Below, one piece after another: positions 1-11,640 of a DNA stretch of 64,000 bases (within the stretch, counting starts at the first letter, position 1; the number at the start of each line of letters is the position of its first letter). The notes below the pieces were generated by a model that saw only the letters and a program-made list of their open reading frames with translations, searched no databases and was not told the origin of the DNA. The DNA is taken from assembly GCA_021234155.1 (NCBI GenBank), contig JAJEKV010000040.1:7496438-7560437 (forward strand), given 5' to 3'. Made by a program: the position numbers and the translations under genes. The DNA comes from Isoetes taiwanensis. Lineage: Eukaryota > Streptophyta > Lycopodiopsida > Isoetales > Isoetaceae.

Positions 1-261
1 TGCAAATAGGAGGTCGTGGAGCTGCGCCATCCTCGGTATCAGAGCTAGGCTTGCCTGTCTGCAAGTTACAGATGAGGTCCATTCAGGAAGAGAGTTGGAC
101 GCTATATGTAATGGGTGGTTGGTTCATTACCCAGTCCATCCTCAAACAAAAGTTGCAAGATCCCAATATTAAGACATCTTCCAAGAACTCCAGATACGCA
201 GAGATATAACTGCTTAGAACTTTAACTTATCACAGTATACATCCATGTGCCCTTTCTACAG

Positions 262-393
262 GAAGAGCTGTGGGCCACTGCTGCTTGGGATATAGACATG
301 ACTAAATCTGAGGGGGACTTTATTTTTAAGTTACCAGCCCACTATCATGATGTTAAGATTTCACTGCCTCTTTCACAAGCCAATAGCAATTAA
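262..393 (+). CDS. Exon-like fragment of an unrecognised gene
   Basis: An open frame follows a pyrimidine-containing acceptor-like site (ttctacag) at 254-261. It runs from GAA at 262 to TAA at 391-393 and encodes 43 residues beginning EELWATAAWDIDMTKSEGD. A possible donor (GTTAAG) at 352 would cut the exon after 90 bases in phase 0, leaving the frame open. The piece could then join the exon at 784 or end as an alternative last exon. I do not recognise the protein. The region before it (1-207) is also open in one frame without a start, so the gene may begin outside the window. It may equally be a chance frame. Confidence 0.25.
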   Translation, partial: EELWATAAWDIDMTKSEGDFIFKLPAHYHDVKISLPLSQANSN

Positions 394-783
394 GGAAGTT
401 CCATCTGTAGCTTTATATATTCACCCGAATTATGTCAGAAGAAGAAAGTTATCAAAGTGATACAAGGCTAAGAAACTCGCCTCTTTATTCCAGCATAAGT
501 AGGAAATAGTTCACGGCACACAGAAGCCAGGAAAAGAAAAAAGGTCCAACCTGTAAGAAATTATTACATGGAGAAGCCCATTTTTTACGTTAAGACGATC
601 ATGTCCTCATAATTCTGGCTTCTAACTAGTTGTTGAAGTTCTCCCTTTGATGTTTAGTAGGATAAATCAAGTGACATTATTATGCTCTTAGGGTGATGTG
701 ATCCTCTCGTTCCCTCTGTATAGATATGCTCCTTTGTTAAAGTAAAAAAGAATAATTTTAATTTTTTTCTGGGTTCTGCACAG

Positions 784-948
784 GATTATGAGTATCTCAA
801 TCTGTATGCTTCTCGATATGGCCGAGGTGCAGCATTGGGTCTTCTAGAAAAATGTGGACTTTATTTTGGGCCTGAAAATTATGCTCATGATCATGTGCCC
901 ATTGATGCTTTTCGTTCTGAAGTTTATCACTCATGCAGAATAACATAA
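784..948 (+). CDS. Probable last exon of an unrecognised gene
   Basis: A long pyrimidine tract followed by an acceptor (gttctgcacag, ending at 783) precedes an open frame of 54 codons ending in TAA at 946-948. The peptide begins DYEYLNLYASRYGRGAALG and contains LLEKCGLYFGPENYAHDH. Its composition is protein-like, not low-complexity, and the acceptor is good, so a real 3' terminal exon is plausible. I cannot assign a family. The upstream exons would be at 262-351 or outside the window. The minus-strand frame over the same bases is its shadow. Confidence 0.4.
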   Translation, partial: DYEYLNLYASRYGRGAALGLLEKCGLYFGPENYAHDHVPIDAFRSEVYHSCRIT

Positions 949-1544
949 AATCAGTCGGCCTTTTGCATCTTTGGGATGGCGGAAATTGAGACACAACTTG
1001 TAGGTGTGTGTTGCAACGTTGAGATCAAATGTAACATCATGTAGTGGCACTTCAGGTTACATGAGATTGAGATAGTGTGTTATCAGATTGTATAATAGGG
1101 ATGGAAATGTAGGAGCAAATATTGGCATTATTTACAAAGTACTATCTGGTCATGCCTAGAGGCGTACTTCCCATCATGATGTTCGAAATCTTAAAAACTC
1201 TTGGCTAAAAAGATAACTTTAGACCTTGAAGCCATGTACCTTGATTTCTCGGGAAGTACTCCCCGATTGTGCAATTATTGACAGATATTTCTCTTTTTAA
1301 AAAAAGAGATTCCACCGGCCATTTCAGCTTCTTTCTCCCAAGTGCTTTTGCTCTCCCTATCATTCTTCTTCAAGACTTTTTGAATTGGATCATGGGTCCA
1401 CAAGCTTTTGCCATTTGGTACAAGGAAGCTCCTCATTTCTTTGATACATGTGGTTTTGAGTCCATGCTTGAGATGGAGCTCGGCCTTTTGGAAAATATGA
1501 AGAATCTTGTATGAATGTGTAAATTTGTAGCATGGCGAGCAGTG

Positions 1545-1588
1545 ATATGATAACAATGAGATGGACCGTCATCTCATTGTTATCATAT
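1545..1588. repeat. Perfect 19-bp inverted repeat, 6-base loop
   Basis: The left arm 1545-1563 (atatgataacaatgagatg) is the exact reverse complement of 1570-1588, with gaccgt between them. It would form a strong hairpin or mark the fused ends of a small inverted-repeat element. No flanking target duplication or longer palindrome was seen. Confidence 0.9.
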
Positions 1589-1941
1589 GAAGGTTATTTA
1601 TTAGGCTGAAGAATGAGGAAGAAAGTTGCAGGAAGTTTGATGTTGTTTCCAATGCGGCGTCCTTCCTCTATTCTTCCAATTGGGTCTTCTTCTCATATCA
1701 AAATTGAGCTTCCTCTGTTCTTTCAATTGGGTCTTCTCATATCAAAATTGAGCTTTTCAATAAGATAGCTGCATGTATATGTGGGCTTAATATTGTAAAC
1801 TAAACGAGGAAATTCTCAAAGCAATGATCAAATAGGAATGAGGAAGAATTTCAAGATAAGGAAGAGGAAGTACTTGTTCCATGTGCAAGAATGATCCGGG
1901 AAACATGAACCAAATCTTCCAACGTCTTGTCCACAATAAAT

Positions 1942-2019
1942 AAGTTTCTTTAACACCATCAAACAAATTGCTCTTTGTTGAAGTTTCTTAATACCATCGA
2001 ACAAATTGCTCTTTGATGC
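1942..2019. repeat. 39-bp tandem duplication
   Basis: Two adjacent copies share the frame aagtttctt(t)aa(c/t)accatc(a/g)aacaaattgctctttg. The copies differ at a few positions. There is no coding context. Confidence 0.75.
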
Positions 2020-3040
2020 ATGCTAATGATTGATGGGCGAAGAAATGGAAACTATGTAACTTAAAAATTCTACTTGCATTTGACTTAATTGAATGTGCCA
2101 TGTTACATAAGTTGAGAAGATGGACTATGGAGATATAACCTCCCACCTATCATGACCCTGAGAGTTTTGTAAATGAGGCAAAAACACTGACACTATAGGA
2201 GACATAGATTCAAAATTAAAAGTGAAGGAGAAGATAAGCATAGTGATGTCGGAGTGAACAATAGAAAAGCTTGGCCTCAAATTTTGATAACAGTGGTTGG
2301 TGCATATGGGCATGTGCACAATAGGTGAACAAAGAAGCCATTGTTTTGGTCCGTAATATGATTTTCAGAGAATGCAGGCTATTAATGTGGTTGCAATGCA
2401 TGTGCATCCATCTCTTATGAAAACCTGGTATGTGGATGCCAAGTAAGCCTGCTCTTCCTTCTACTTGCCAACTAATACTGACTTAAAAAAAGGGGACAAA
2501 AACTCGATTGGCCGAGCCAAATATGGCATGGATTTCTTCAACCCAAGTTATGGGCCATTTTGAGATCCCAAATCCACCCTAATCACCGATTAAATCTTAG
2601 TTTCTCTAGGCCTTCGACGACCCTTTTTTTTTTCCTTTTTTTTTTTTGAGAGTAAAATATTTTTTCCATTAATTAATAGAAGCCAAACATAATTCTGCTA
2701 ATAGAGAGCAGACTCATGAAGGGAAGAAAACAAGCATTTTTAGTCACAAGATCTTCAAAAAGTTATGACTAGCACTAGCAGAATGAAGCTTGAAGAAAAC
2801 ATGAACTAATAAAGTAGAGCAGCAATGTAATAATATAAAAGCACCACTAAAAGTACCAACTGCATCCCACTTTCTATCATACTTTTCTCCAAACCTCCTT
2901 TTATGAGCAGTTACAAATGAATGAAGTGCACCACTGGATTACCACGATTAGTAGGATTGAATTAGATCCTATGACCCGGTCATTATGTTAGATGCAGTGA
3001 ACACCTCTGATTCGTTTATAGTCATTTATGGTTGGAAGCA

Positions 3041-3225
3041 CTATGATTTTGAAATATGAAATATGATTTACGCCTAAGGTTTTGAGAATATAGAACCTCT
3101 ATACTGACTTTGCCTAAGACTTTAGAATATATGAAATCACGAGGGCTCGAACCTCTACCAAAATAACTCAATGTCCTAATAAGACTACTTTAGCAATATA
3201 CCCAATGACTAATGTGAGTTTTTGA
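3041..3225 (-). repeat. tRNA-derived SINE-like repeat, copy 1
   Basis: Read on the minus strand, this has an A-box-like stretch (GTATATTGCTAAAG, about 3189-3203) and a B box (GGTAGAGGTTCGAGCCC, about 3144-3160), the internal RNA polymerase III promoter of tRNA genes. A second diverged copy in the same orientation lies at 25058-25235; both carry the phrases tttgcctaag, gaacctctacc and tgaaatatgaaat. The spacing and the long non-tRNA body suggest a SINE, not a tRNA gene. Ends are approximate. Confidence 0.6.
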
Positions 3226-3504
3226 GGGCAAAGGTTGGTTTTATATTTCATTTATAGAAAATACACTTAAGTATCTTTGCTTATAGAAACAAAAGTATAT
3301 CATAAGTATCTTTGCTTATAGAAGCAAAGTATATGAGAAAGTAGAAACTAATATAGTAATATAGTAAAATATATGGTCCTAAGATGATTATACAGTTTAA
3401 GTAGGACCAAAATCAAAATATCAAAATATCTGTTTGTGATCTTTGACGGCAATCCAAAAAGTTATCTCGTAAGTACTTGAATTGGTCACACATCTCGGGG
3501 GACA

Positions 3505-5310
3505 TCATGCCACATCAAGCACGTCTTGTAGTGTGGTAAAGGGACATCTCTCTTGCCAAACATTTGTAGGTTGATGTCCAAATCCTCTCTTGATGTAATT
3601 TGTGAAATCAGAAGAACGGAACATGAGCTTACAACTTTTTTTGTTGCCATTTGTGAAATAAATTCTCAAAATACGGTTTGGGGTTGTTGAACCTCCACGC
3701 CTCCTTGTTGTTGACACCAGCACATTAGCTTTGCATGTACCAATTTCCTTCTCAATTGCTTAAAAATATTTTCTGACCGAGGTTTGGACAATTTGTGAGA
3801 ATATACGTCTTCATACCTTACACCCATCATTTCTCTCTCCACTTCTGTATTATTGGTCTCTCTTTAGCTCTCACGTGGCAAACATGTCAAAGACATTTAT
3901 AGGTTAGTAAGAAAGAAATCAAAGCGCCATGGAATCTACCAATTTTATCCCATGATCTGTCATAATTCTTTCCTCTAACTATTTTTACTGAAACCAACTT
4001 CTTTGTATACGCAATTAAATAGATGAATTCTTTTTAATCCAAACCAAGGATGGACTCTTCTCCCCTGCTCACGAACTTCAGTTTTCGCATGTTTCCCTGA
4101 GAATCCGACATGCCATTGTTCTAAAAGCGTGTTTAAAAATCTGCTATTAGTATCCATGAACACACGAGAATGTTATTTTTTACGCAATGGATCCACGGTT
4201 TTATTTAATATTTGACCAACTCCCAAAACTTCGGCAATTTTAGACATCTTAGACACATGTGATTAGAAGATTCTCTTTGTACGATGAAATGAAGCGGGGA
4301 ATGGTGGCCCGAATTATCATATTTGGCCTTTTATCATTTGTTTTGCAAACTCGATGTAATAACAACCATCCGAATGTTTTTAAGCTTGTTAGCGAGTGTA
4401 CAATTTCAACTTTTGCATTTTATTTTTGGCAAAGGATTTCCTCATCACATTACCACATTGAATTTGCTGGATGGTTTGTGTACACTATAATCTGTTTATA
4501 TACACCTCCTTCTTTTGAGTATATTATTTCCTTTCCTGCAATGTCAGTTTGGAATTTTCACTTTGAGAACCATCCACAGTGAAGCAACTTTGTCCATAAC
4601 TTTCCTAAAAATCTCCTTATCAACTGTGATCCTTTGAAATGCTTTGCTGCAATTTCATCCCAAGTTTTCCATATGTGTTTTGTACTCTTAGGTCCCCAAA
4701 CTTCACAGAGCACGCATCATGCCATTGCATATATTTTGTGGGTGTTTGAGAAGCTAGACAACATTCTTCCCTCTGTGTTAAGATCGGGATGCAAAAGAAA
4801 TTGTTTTCCAAACATCTAGCATCAATTATTGGTGGCTTATAACCTGAGACTTACCTCATTCCATGCATCAAAGATCCTTTTCATTGTTTTTAGATGTACC
4901 AACCCACGACTTGGCAGAAGAAAACAAATCAGGGCAATTGCAAATTGTTTAATGGTAGGAGCTTCCCACTATTTTTTACTTTTTCAACCGATTGCCAGTT
5001 AATCTCAGAGCTGGTGATGGCTTTGGACAATATAGATGGCTCTCCAAACCAACTTGGCCAGGCAATGCTTGTGCGTGAATAAATAAATCCTTACGACCCT
5101 AAACCACCATTCTTTTTGTCCTTGACTAAGTCTGTCAGGAACCACCTTATGGCTGCCTTACGCCATATGAACTTCCTAATTGCTGTTTCAATCTTATTAT
5201 AGGAACCTTTGTCACCAATAATTCTTTGAGAGAAAAGTAGACATGTGTGCTACCAATCCAACTTTGCATTTGCAATTTCAACCACACTTGACTAGTGATA
5301 ATGTGCACGG
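3505..5310 (-). pseudogene. LINE (L1-type) remnant, 3' part of ORF2
   Basis: The minus strand at about 5214-5091 encodes the conserved stretch after the reverse-transcriptase palm: IETAIRKFIWRKAAIRW, then KDKKNGGLGS and a stop. This matches the iRnFlW...W...K..GGLG pattern of plant non-LTR elements. Further along, at about 4350-4260, comes a zinc-binding C-terminal region (KTFGWLLLHRVCKTNDKRP). Frames are interrupted repeatedly by stops. Catalytic RT motifs and an endonuclease were not found, so this is a 5'-truncated, dead copy. The limits are approximate; the stretch below about 4000 is assigned only by continuity. Confidence 0.6.
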
Positions 5311-5880
5311 ATATTTATTATTGAGTTTACGCCAATTCTCGAGACTGGCCAAGCTTCCATACACACAGTAGCAGATTTTTATTAAGAGCCAAAGGATACC
5401 TAAGATGGTAATAGCGTATTCTTATCCAAAACCTTAATCCCACCGTAAGTTACGTTTCACAGTATCAATCCTATTTATTGGAATGAAGAATGTTTCAAAC
5501 TTCTTTTCAACTCAATTGGCAATTATGTTTCCACAGAATATTCTCCTTCCAGATCTCCAAGAGCCTTTGTCCAACTTGACCTTTCCAAAGACATTCCTAC
5601 TTCCATACCGTTCACTGATGTTTTGGCCAAAGAACTATCTATCACTTGAGATGAGTGCAGTGCGCCCCCTCATTGCCAAAAATTGTATGCACATGCATTG
5701 CAATTTTACAACAAATGTCGACTTAGCGAGGAGAATGCTCTTAAGAACACTAATGCTTCATAAAGGATCTCTCACTTCATTCCTTAGATGAGTGAGATTT
5801 TTGGAATCTAAAAACCAACACTCAAGTTTTCTTCCAAAATAAATTTATCCTTTGATCCCCAAGCTTCTCTGAACACTATT
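5311..5880. other. No gene seen
   Basis: This lies between two LINE remnants. It has an open plus-strand frame (5483-5791) without a recognisable domain. It may be an unresolved part of either LINE. Confidence 0.4.
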
Positions 5881-8800
5881 CCACCGGCTTGGACTTGTTA
5901 CAAGGATTAAGCCCACGTATTGGAACAGGCGGTCTACGCTCACTCGTTCCGAGAATACGGGGAATATCATAAAATTTGGGAAATCTCCCAAGACAAGCCC
6001 AAAGTATGGGCACAAATCGATGATACAGAAGCCAATCCACTGAAGAAATAAAATTTATGGATTACTTTTGGTAAACCTAAATCCTTGGCGGTATGGCGGG
6101 GTTTGCCTACGACCATGCTCGGCACAATGTGGAACTTCATAGAGGGAAAATTTGCAAAGGGGAAGGGAGATTAGGCAGTCTCAAGAGCCCGAATCGGGGA
6201 AAAAGAAGGAGGGGTGGATTACACCAAATAAAGGGAAGGTTAGAAAGACAATGAGCGAAATGGTAGTGAGAAAGAAAAAGAAAAGAAAGCAGAGAATGAG
6301 AGAAGAAAAAGAAAGAAGGCTAAGCGAGCATGGAAGGAGTGTGGAAAGGAAGACAAAAGAGTGAATGGAAAAAGAAAAGTTCAATTCATGGAGAATCTTC
6401 CAAAGTTAAGGTCCTAAATAATCCACGTGAGTCTAAGGGGAAAGGCATCATGGAGAACTCTTTGAGAAAGCAGCAGTCCATGTCTTTGTCAATGAGAGAA
6501 CCTCAAAGTGTTGGGGATGGTGCCTCCTCTTAGGAGGAATCAGCTGGTTATAAAAAGAAAAAGGGCAGCCAAGCTCACACCAAAATCTAGGTAGCTTCCC
6601 CTCTGCTGTTGTGGAGCTTTTTCCCCAAAGAGCAGGGGAGGATTCAAAGGTTTGAGAACAAGTGCAGCCTCACGGATATGCCTAAACACCATTGGGATCA
6701 TGATGGAGTCTTACGAGAGTAAAAGTCACGGTCTTAGATCTAAGCATATCCACGGGGGACACGCAAAAGCAGTGTTCCTAAGCCAGAGGTTACAACTCGG
6801 GAGGCGAGGTGAGAATGCTTGAACACATTAGTAGACCTCTAAGTCCGACTGGCCCAAGAATTGGGAACTCATCCCAAATGCTTGCCAACTCCGATAGGCA
6901 GGGGAACTAATTGTGAACAAGCCAATAGACTTGTAAGTCCTCTTTGAGCAGGATTGACCACGGGACACCCTTGTGGTGAAAAAGATATCTTCAAAACTCC
7001 CATTTTGCACAATTAAGAAGAATTGAAAGATAATTCTTCCATCTTGCATGGAAAGTTTTGGGAGGGTGAAGAGACTGATGGGGAGGCCGAAAATGGGGAA
7101 TCCAAAAGAATTAACCTTTGTCACCCTACGCCCTGGGAACAAAAGAAGGCAGAAGAAGGTCTATACCCCTAGGGATAATGGGCACATGGCCGGGAGTTCA
7201 AAGCCAATGAAGATTGTGTCACGGAATTTAAGAGGGATTAAGGGCCCCTAAAGAGGAAAAAGGGCTCTCATTGCTTTGGAAGGAATTAAGAAGCGGACAT
7301 AATCTTCTTTGCAAGAGCATAGATTACTGTCTTTGAGGCATCAAATCTAGACGCGTGGATCTTCCCCAATTAGGGACTCGGTATGGGCCCCGGCTGAGGA
7401 TGGCACAAAAGGGGGGTATACGTATTTGCACGGAATGGATATAAAAGGTAAACTCTTATATGTGCACCTTGAGAATGAGATGGCGAGGTGGTTTTCTTGG
7501 AGGTAGAAGCGAGGGAAAAGGGTGGGTATTATCAATGTGTCTATACTTCCACTTCCCGAGAAGGAGGAGTACAATGGAAAAATATGTGAGTGGGCTGCGG
7601 GGAAGGCGGGGAATACAAATAATTGGATTCTGGGTAGAGTTCAATAACACTCCCTCATGGGAGGCGGCGAGGGAAAAACTCAACATGTCAAAGGAGAGAG
7701 AACACACAATGGGATAAGTTGGCTCATAACTTTATACCATACTCCCTCTTCATCTAATGCATACTCTTGGTGTAACAAAAGACAAGGGAATGGCGAGGTA
7801 TATTGCCTCACGGATAGGTTCTATACCAATATATCTACCCTAGATGGATGGGATACTTTGATTATTGAAAATAGCTGTAGTAACTCAATATCAGTCACTG
7901 TATCACAAGTTAGGACCGCGGGTATCACCTTACACGGAATAGACATCTTGATACATCATTCAAGCAATGTTAGTGCATTTGAACCAATAAGACAACTTTG
8001 TGAAGATTTTGCAAGGTTTTATGCCACTCACAGAGAGGGTCAATGCCCGTGGCTCAATGAAAAGAATTCATTAGGAAATGTAAGCGAGATCAAAAAGTAG
8101 GTTAAGCAATGGGGTAGGGAATGGAACAAGAAGAAAGAAAGCGAGGAAAAGATTGGAAGTGTATTTGGAAATAGGGATATCTCAGACGGAGACTCTTCTG
8201 GACAAAGCTAATGTGTCAGCGTGAGAGAAGAACTCTTGGAAAGGAAAGTAAAACTAATTGGGAAGCATGAAGCTAAAAGGAAAGTTTGGCGGTCAAGAGT
8301 AGAAGTCACACGTATGTCAACCAAATGGACCTATTTGTAGCTCCAAAATTCTTCTATAGGCGGCCCAAGAAGCGGATCATGAACAATGGAATAGTCTCTC
8401 ATTACATGATAATCGGGGAATTGAACTTTCCAAACAAGAGGACATTAGAAATTATTTTTCCCAGCAAATACAAGGAACTATTGCGACCACATCTGGAGAC
8501 AATGAAAAATGATGGAGTTCTTTGACTACCTTGGCCCTAAGATACACATGAAGATCGGCTGACTGCTAGCCACTCCAATGGAGGCGAGAGATTCTTGCAA
8601 CTTCTCGGAAATATGGCTCATGGGAAAAGCCCGGTCTGATGAATTTGCCACGAAATTTTATGAACATTTTGGAGCATTATGGATAAAGAACATTATTACA
8701 TTTATCAAAAAGAGACTTGTGAGGAATCTACACCCGACAGCCATCTGGTTTAATTGCTGCAGTTACTTAAAGTGGATAAACCCTCTACATTTTCAGTTGG

Positions 8801-11640
8801 AGGCCAATATCCCTCACAAATGTATCATACAAGAATCTTTGGCCAAAATTTTTGCCAATAGAATCAGAAAATTCTACAAGAAAAATTAACCCGATTGTTC
8901 GGGATTTCTCCCGAGGCTGACATCTTGGATAACTTCATTGGGGCATATGAGGGTTTTACCTTTGGAATGGGGTTACCAACCAGGATGTGTGCTCAAATTG
9001 GACTTAGGAGAGCCTATGATACCATCAATTGGAACTTTCTATCTCTGAGCCATGGAGCAGGTTAGGATTTTTCAGATCAAGTGATTGCAAAAATTCTTTG
9101 GTTTTCCAATGCTTCTGAGGGTGCTCTGGGTGTAGTTAATGGTACCCCATCCCCTTCTTTGGGTGTAAGGGGTCGAACCCAGGGGATGCCCTCTGTGGCT
9201 CCCTATACATTCCTCATTGTGGCTGAAAATATGGTTACAAGGATCATCATGAAGGCAACAAACAGGATAAATCTGTAGTCTCAAAACTTCACAGATCCAA
9301 GCGTGACACCTTGTATGGAGTTATGCAATATCTTTGATGACACGTTTGTGTTCTTAAGAGAAGGAGGCGATTATCAAAACTTCTTGGGACAATGGATCTC
9401 TTTGGAAAAGCATACAGGGTGAGGTGTTAAATATAGAAAAGTGTGTGCAATCATTACGGGCGGCTCGGAGGGCTGAGTTCATGGGAGGAAATCAAAGTAT
9501 GTGGCCTCCAGCTCTTTGCTTCTACAAAGCTGTTGGGCCTCCCTCTTGCTCTCTAACATAGTATGCATGGTTTATGAACCAATTATTACCAAAATTAAAA
9601 AGAAACTCCAAATGTATCCCAAGTCTCTATCTCACGGCTTGGAAGGGTGCAAATAATTAATAGAATTATGCTTGAGTTCTCTCATGTTTTATTTCTCTTG
9701 ACCATAATTGCTGAATAGAAAACATATCGAGGGAGTTGGAGGTTATCATGAAAGAATTCGGCTTGGCAAGGGGGCACGCACATGGTAGGGTGGAAGTATC
9801 TCACTCTCCCTAGGAAAGAGGTCTAGGATGTAAGGATCACATTTTTACGAGGCCCGGAGTTTTGTGACAAAACTAGTATGGAGATCTTTGATGTCAACAT
9901 CAAGGTCTCCACCGCCCTTCAAATTGCAAATTACGGATTGAGAAAACTTCCTTTGGTAGAGTCCATCTACCCCTCACCATCTCGATTGATGTTTTACCAA
10001 CTCAACCACCACTCCGGTACATCTGTCATTAGGAAAGAATAATCCAAGCACGGAATAAGGTCTACTGTTTGTTTTAAAAGGCCACCCAATTGAAGAGTTT
10101 CTAGGGCTTCAATTTCCTAATATGCTTTTGGCATCGAGGGCTTAGTTGATGGGGAAGATGGATGTCTAGCCTTACAAAGCATCCAAAAGGAAATACAAGG
10201 AATACCAGAGCTTCGATTGGGTTGGATCTTTGTTGGCAATATGTTAAATGGTGAAGAATGGAAACATGGCGAGGAAATATCACAATGTGGTACAAGGCTC
10301 CACCTCGAATAGGAACATTCATAAGATCCTCACTAGACGCTCCGGATGGGAAATACATCCCATAGCTAAGTCGGGGGAATTGAATTTGTACAAGGCAAAG
10401 GTTGCAGTGTGGCGGAATATATACTCTGTTGGTGTGTGAACACGGAACCAAAGTCTCAAATCGATTGGGGTGTGCTTGAGAAGGAAGGCCATGAGGTCAT
10501 AAGGAAAGGGTGGAAGTGCGGTGTGCAAAAAGGTTATCTTTTTAGATGGTTGGTCCTCAATAAAAGTCTAAAATCCTAATGTTCTGAGGGCAAAATACAA
10601 TGATCAAATCTCGATAGTTGTCCTTTAGGATGTGGCCAGGCTGAAACATCACATCATATCTTCATATGTCACTTGGTGACACCTTTTGGAACTGGATAAG
10701 CGGTACAGGTCCTCCCCCTACCTCGAGGCCGGCGGTTATATGACTTTTGGCAAATGGCTCTCCATTCATGGACACCATTAGATCCCTTGCTCTTTGGACT
10801 ATGTGGAAACATAGAAATGGTGTTGCTATAAACCCCGGGGGCACAACCAGTTTGAATGTCCTCCAAGACTACAATCCAATTACTTAAATTTGGCCCAGGA
10901 GCGGCCATGGCTCATGGGTGAGCAGGAGACAAAAACTATGGCAATTGGGATGGGTTGGGGGATCGCTTTCAAAAGTTCTATGCATTTCTTCTCTTCTTAT
11001 TTTAATGAAATGCTTTGTCTTTGGTGATGTGAGTACACAGTCAACAAACACCATGAAGGGAGGTCATATGAGAGGGTGCGAGAGGCCTGCGGCCAATGAC
11101 TCATCAAGAGTTCGGAAGCCTTGCTGCGGGTAAAGAAATGGAAACCATCATGGTCAAAATGCGGAAGATTACGAGAGATGCTCGGCTTGAATTCAAAGCG
11201 AGGATCTCGGGCGGCGCACGAAGGCGGCTTAAAATTTGTGTTGATACAAGAGAGAATCTTGGATACTCTATATCACGGACTTCGGTGGCAGGGTTGGGAA
11301 GTGGGCTTTGGACACTTTGCTCTTGAGAACACAACCCATGCCTTCGCGGTGATAACTCGATGGAGTTAGGGATGATTGGAGGCCTCAACAAAACGACTAT
11401 CTTATATCTACGAGTTTGATGAAACTTGAACTTTAAATTATTGATATGCAGGTTTTAATCAGCAAAATAGTGTTTTGTTTTAGCGATTTTGCCTCCTTTT
11501 GGGTGATAGGCTTGGTTGAGCCTTATAGAGAGTTCTACTACTTGTACATTTTGTATTACTATGTATTACATGTAATATAACTACTTTCTATAGTTTCTAC
11601 AAAAAAATAATAATAATATGTATAATAATAAAAATCCATT
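5881..11640 (+). pseudogene. LINE (L1-type) retrotransposon, near full length, broken
   Basis: Non-LTR retrotransposons copy their RNA into DNA at a nick made by their own endonuclease. A lysine/arginine-rich ORF1-like region lies at about 6150-6530. ORF2 starts at about 7207 with MKIVSRNLRGIKGP, the usual start of the endonuclease domain. The endonuclease continues with EFNNTPSWE at about 7639 (GDFN-type motif with the first residues changed) and SSNAYSWCNKRQGNGE. The RT domain appears at about 8995-9280 as AYDTINWNFL, NGTPSPSL, then a degraded RQGDPLSP box and YTFLIVAENM; FDDTFVFL near 9333 represents the FADD box. The zinc finger CPLGCGQAETSHHIFICHL lies at about 10617-10676. An A-rich tail (aaaaaaataataataat) ends the element near 11600-11630. 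Many stops and frameshifts make it inactive. The 5' end is uncertain. Confidence 0.8.

Larger units (their letters stand above)
949..3040. other. Gene-free stretch with small repeats
   Basis: I see no credible gene. The stretch holds a perfect inverted repeat (1545-1588), a duplicated phrase around 1671-1750 (the text aattgggtcttct...tcatatcaaaattgagctt occurs twice), a 39-bp tandem duplication (1942-2019) and poly-T runs near 2624-2647. Short open frames on both strands lack any recognisable domain. Confidence 0.5.

Noticed and set aside
6181-6384. Minus-strand frame very rich in Phe, Leu and Ser
   Set aside because: It is the complement of the lysine/glutamate-rich ORF1-like stretch of the plus-strand LINE, not a membrane protein.
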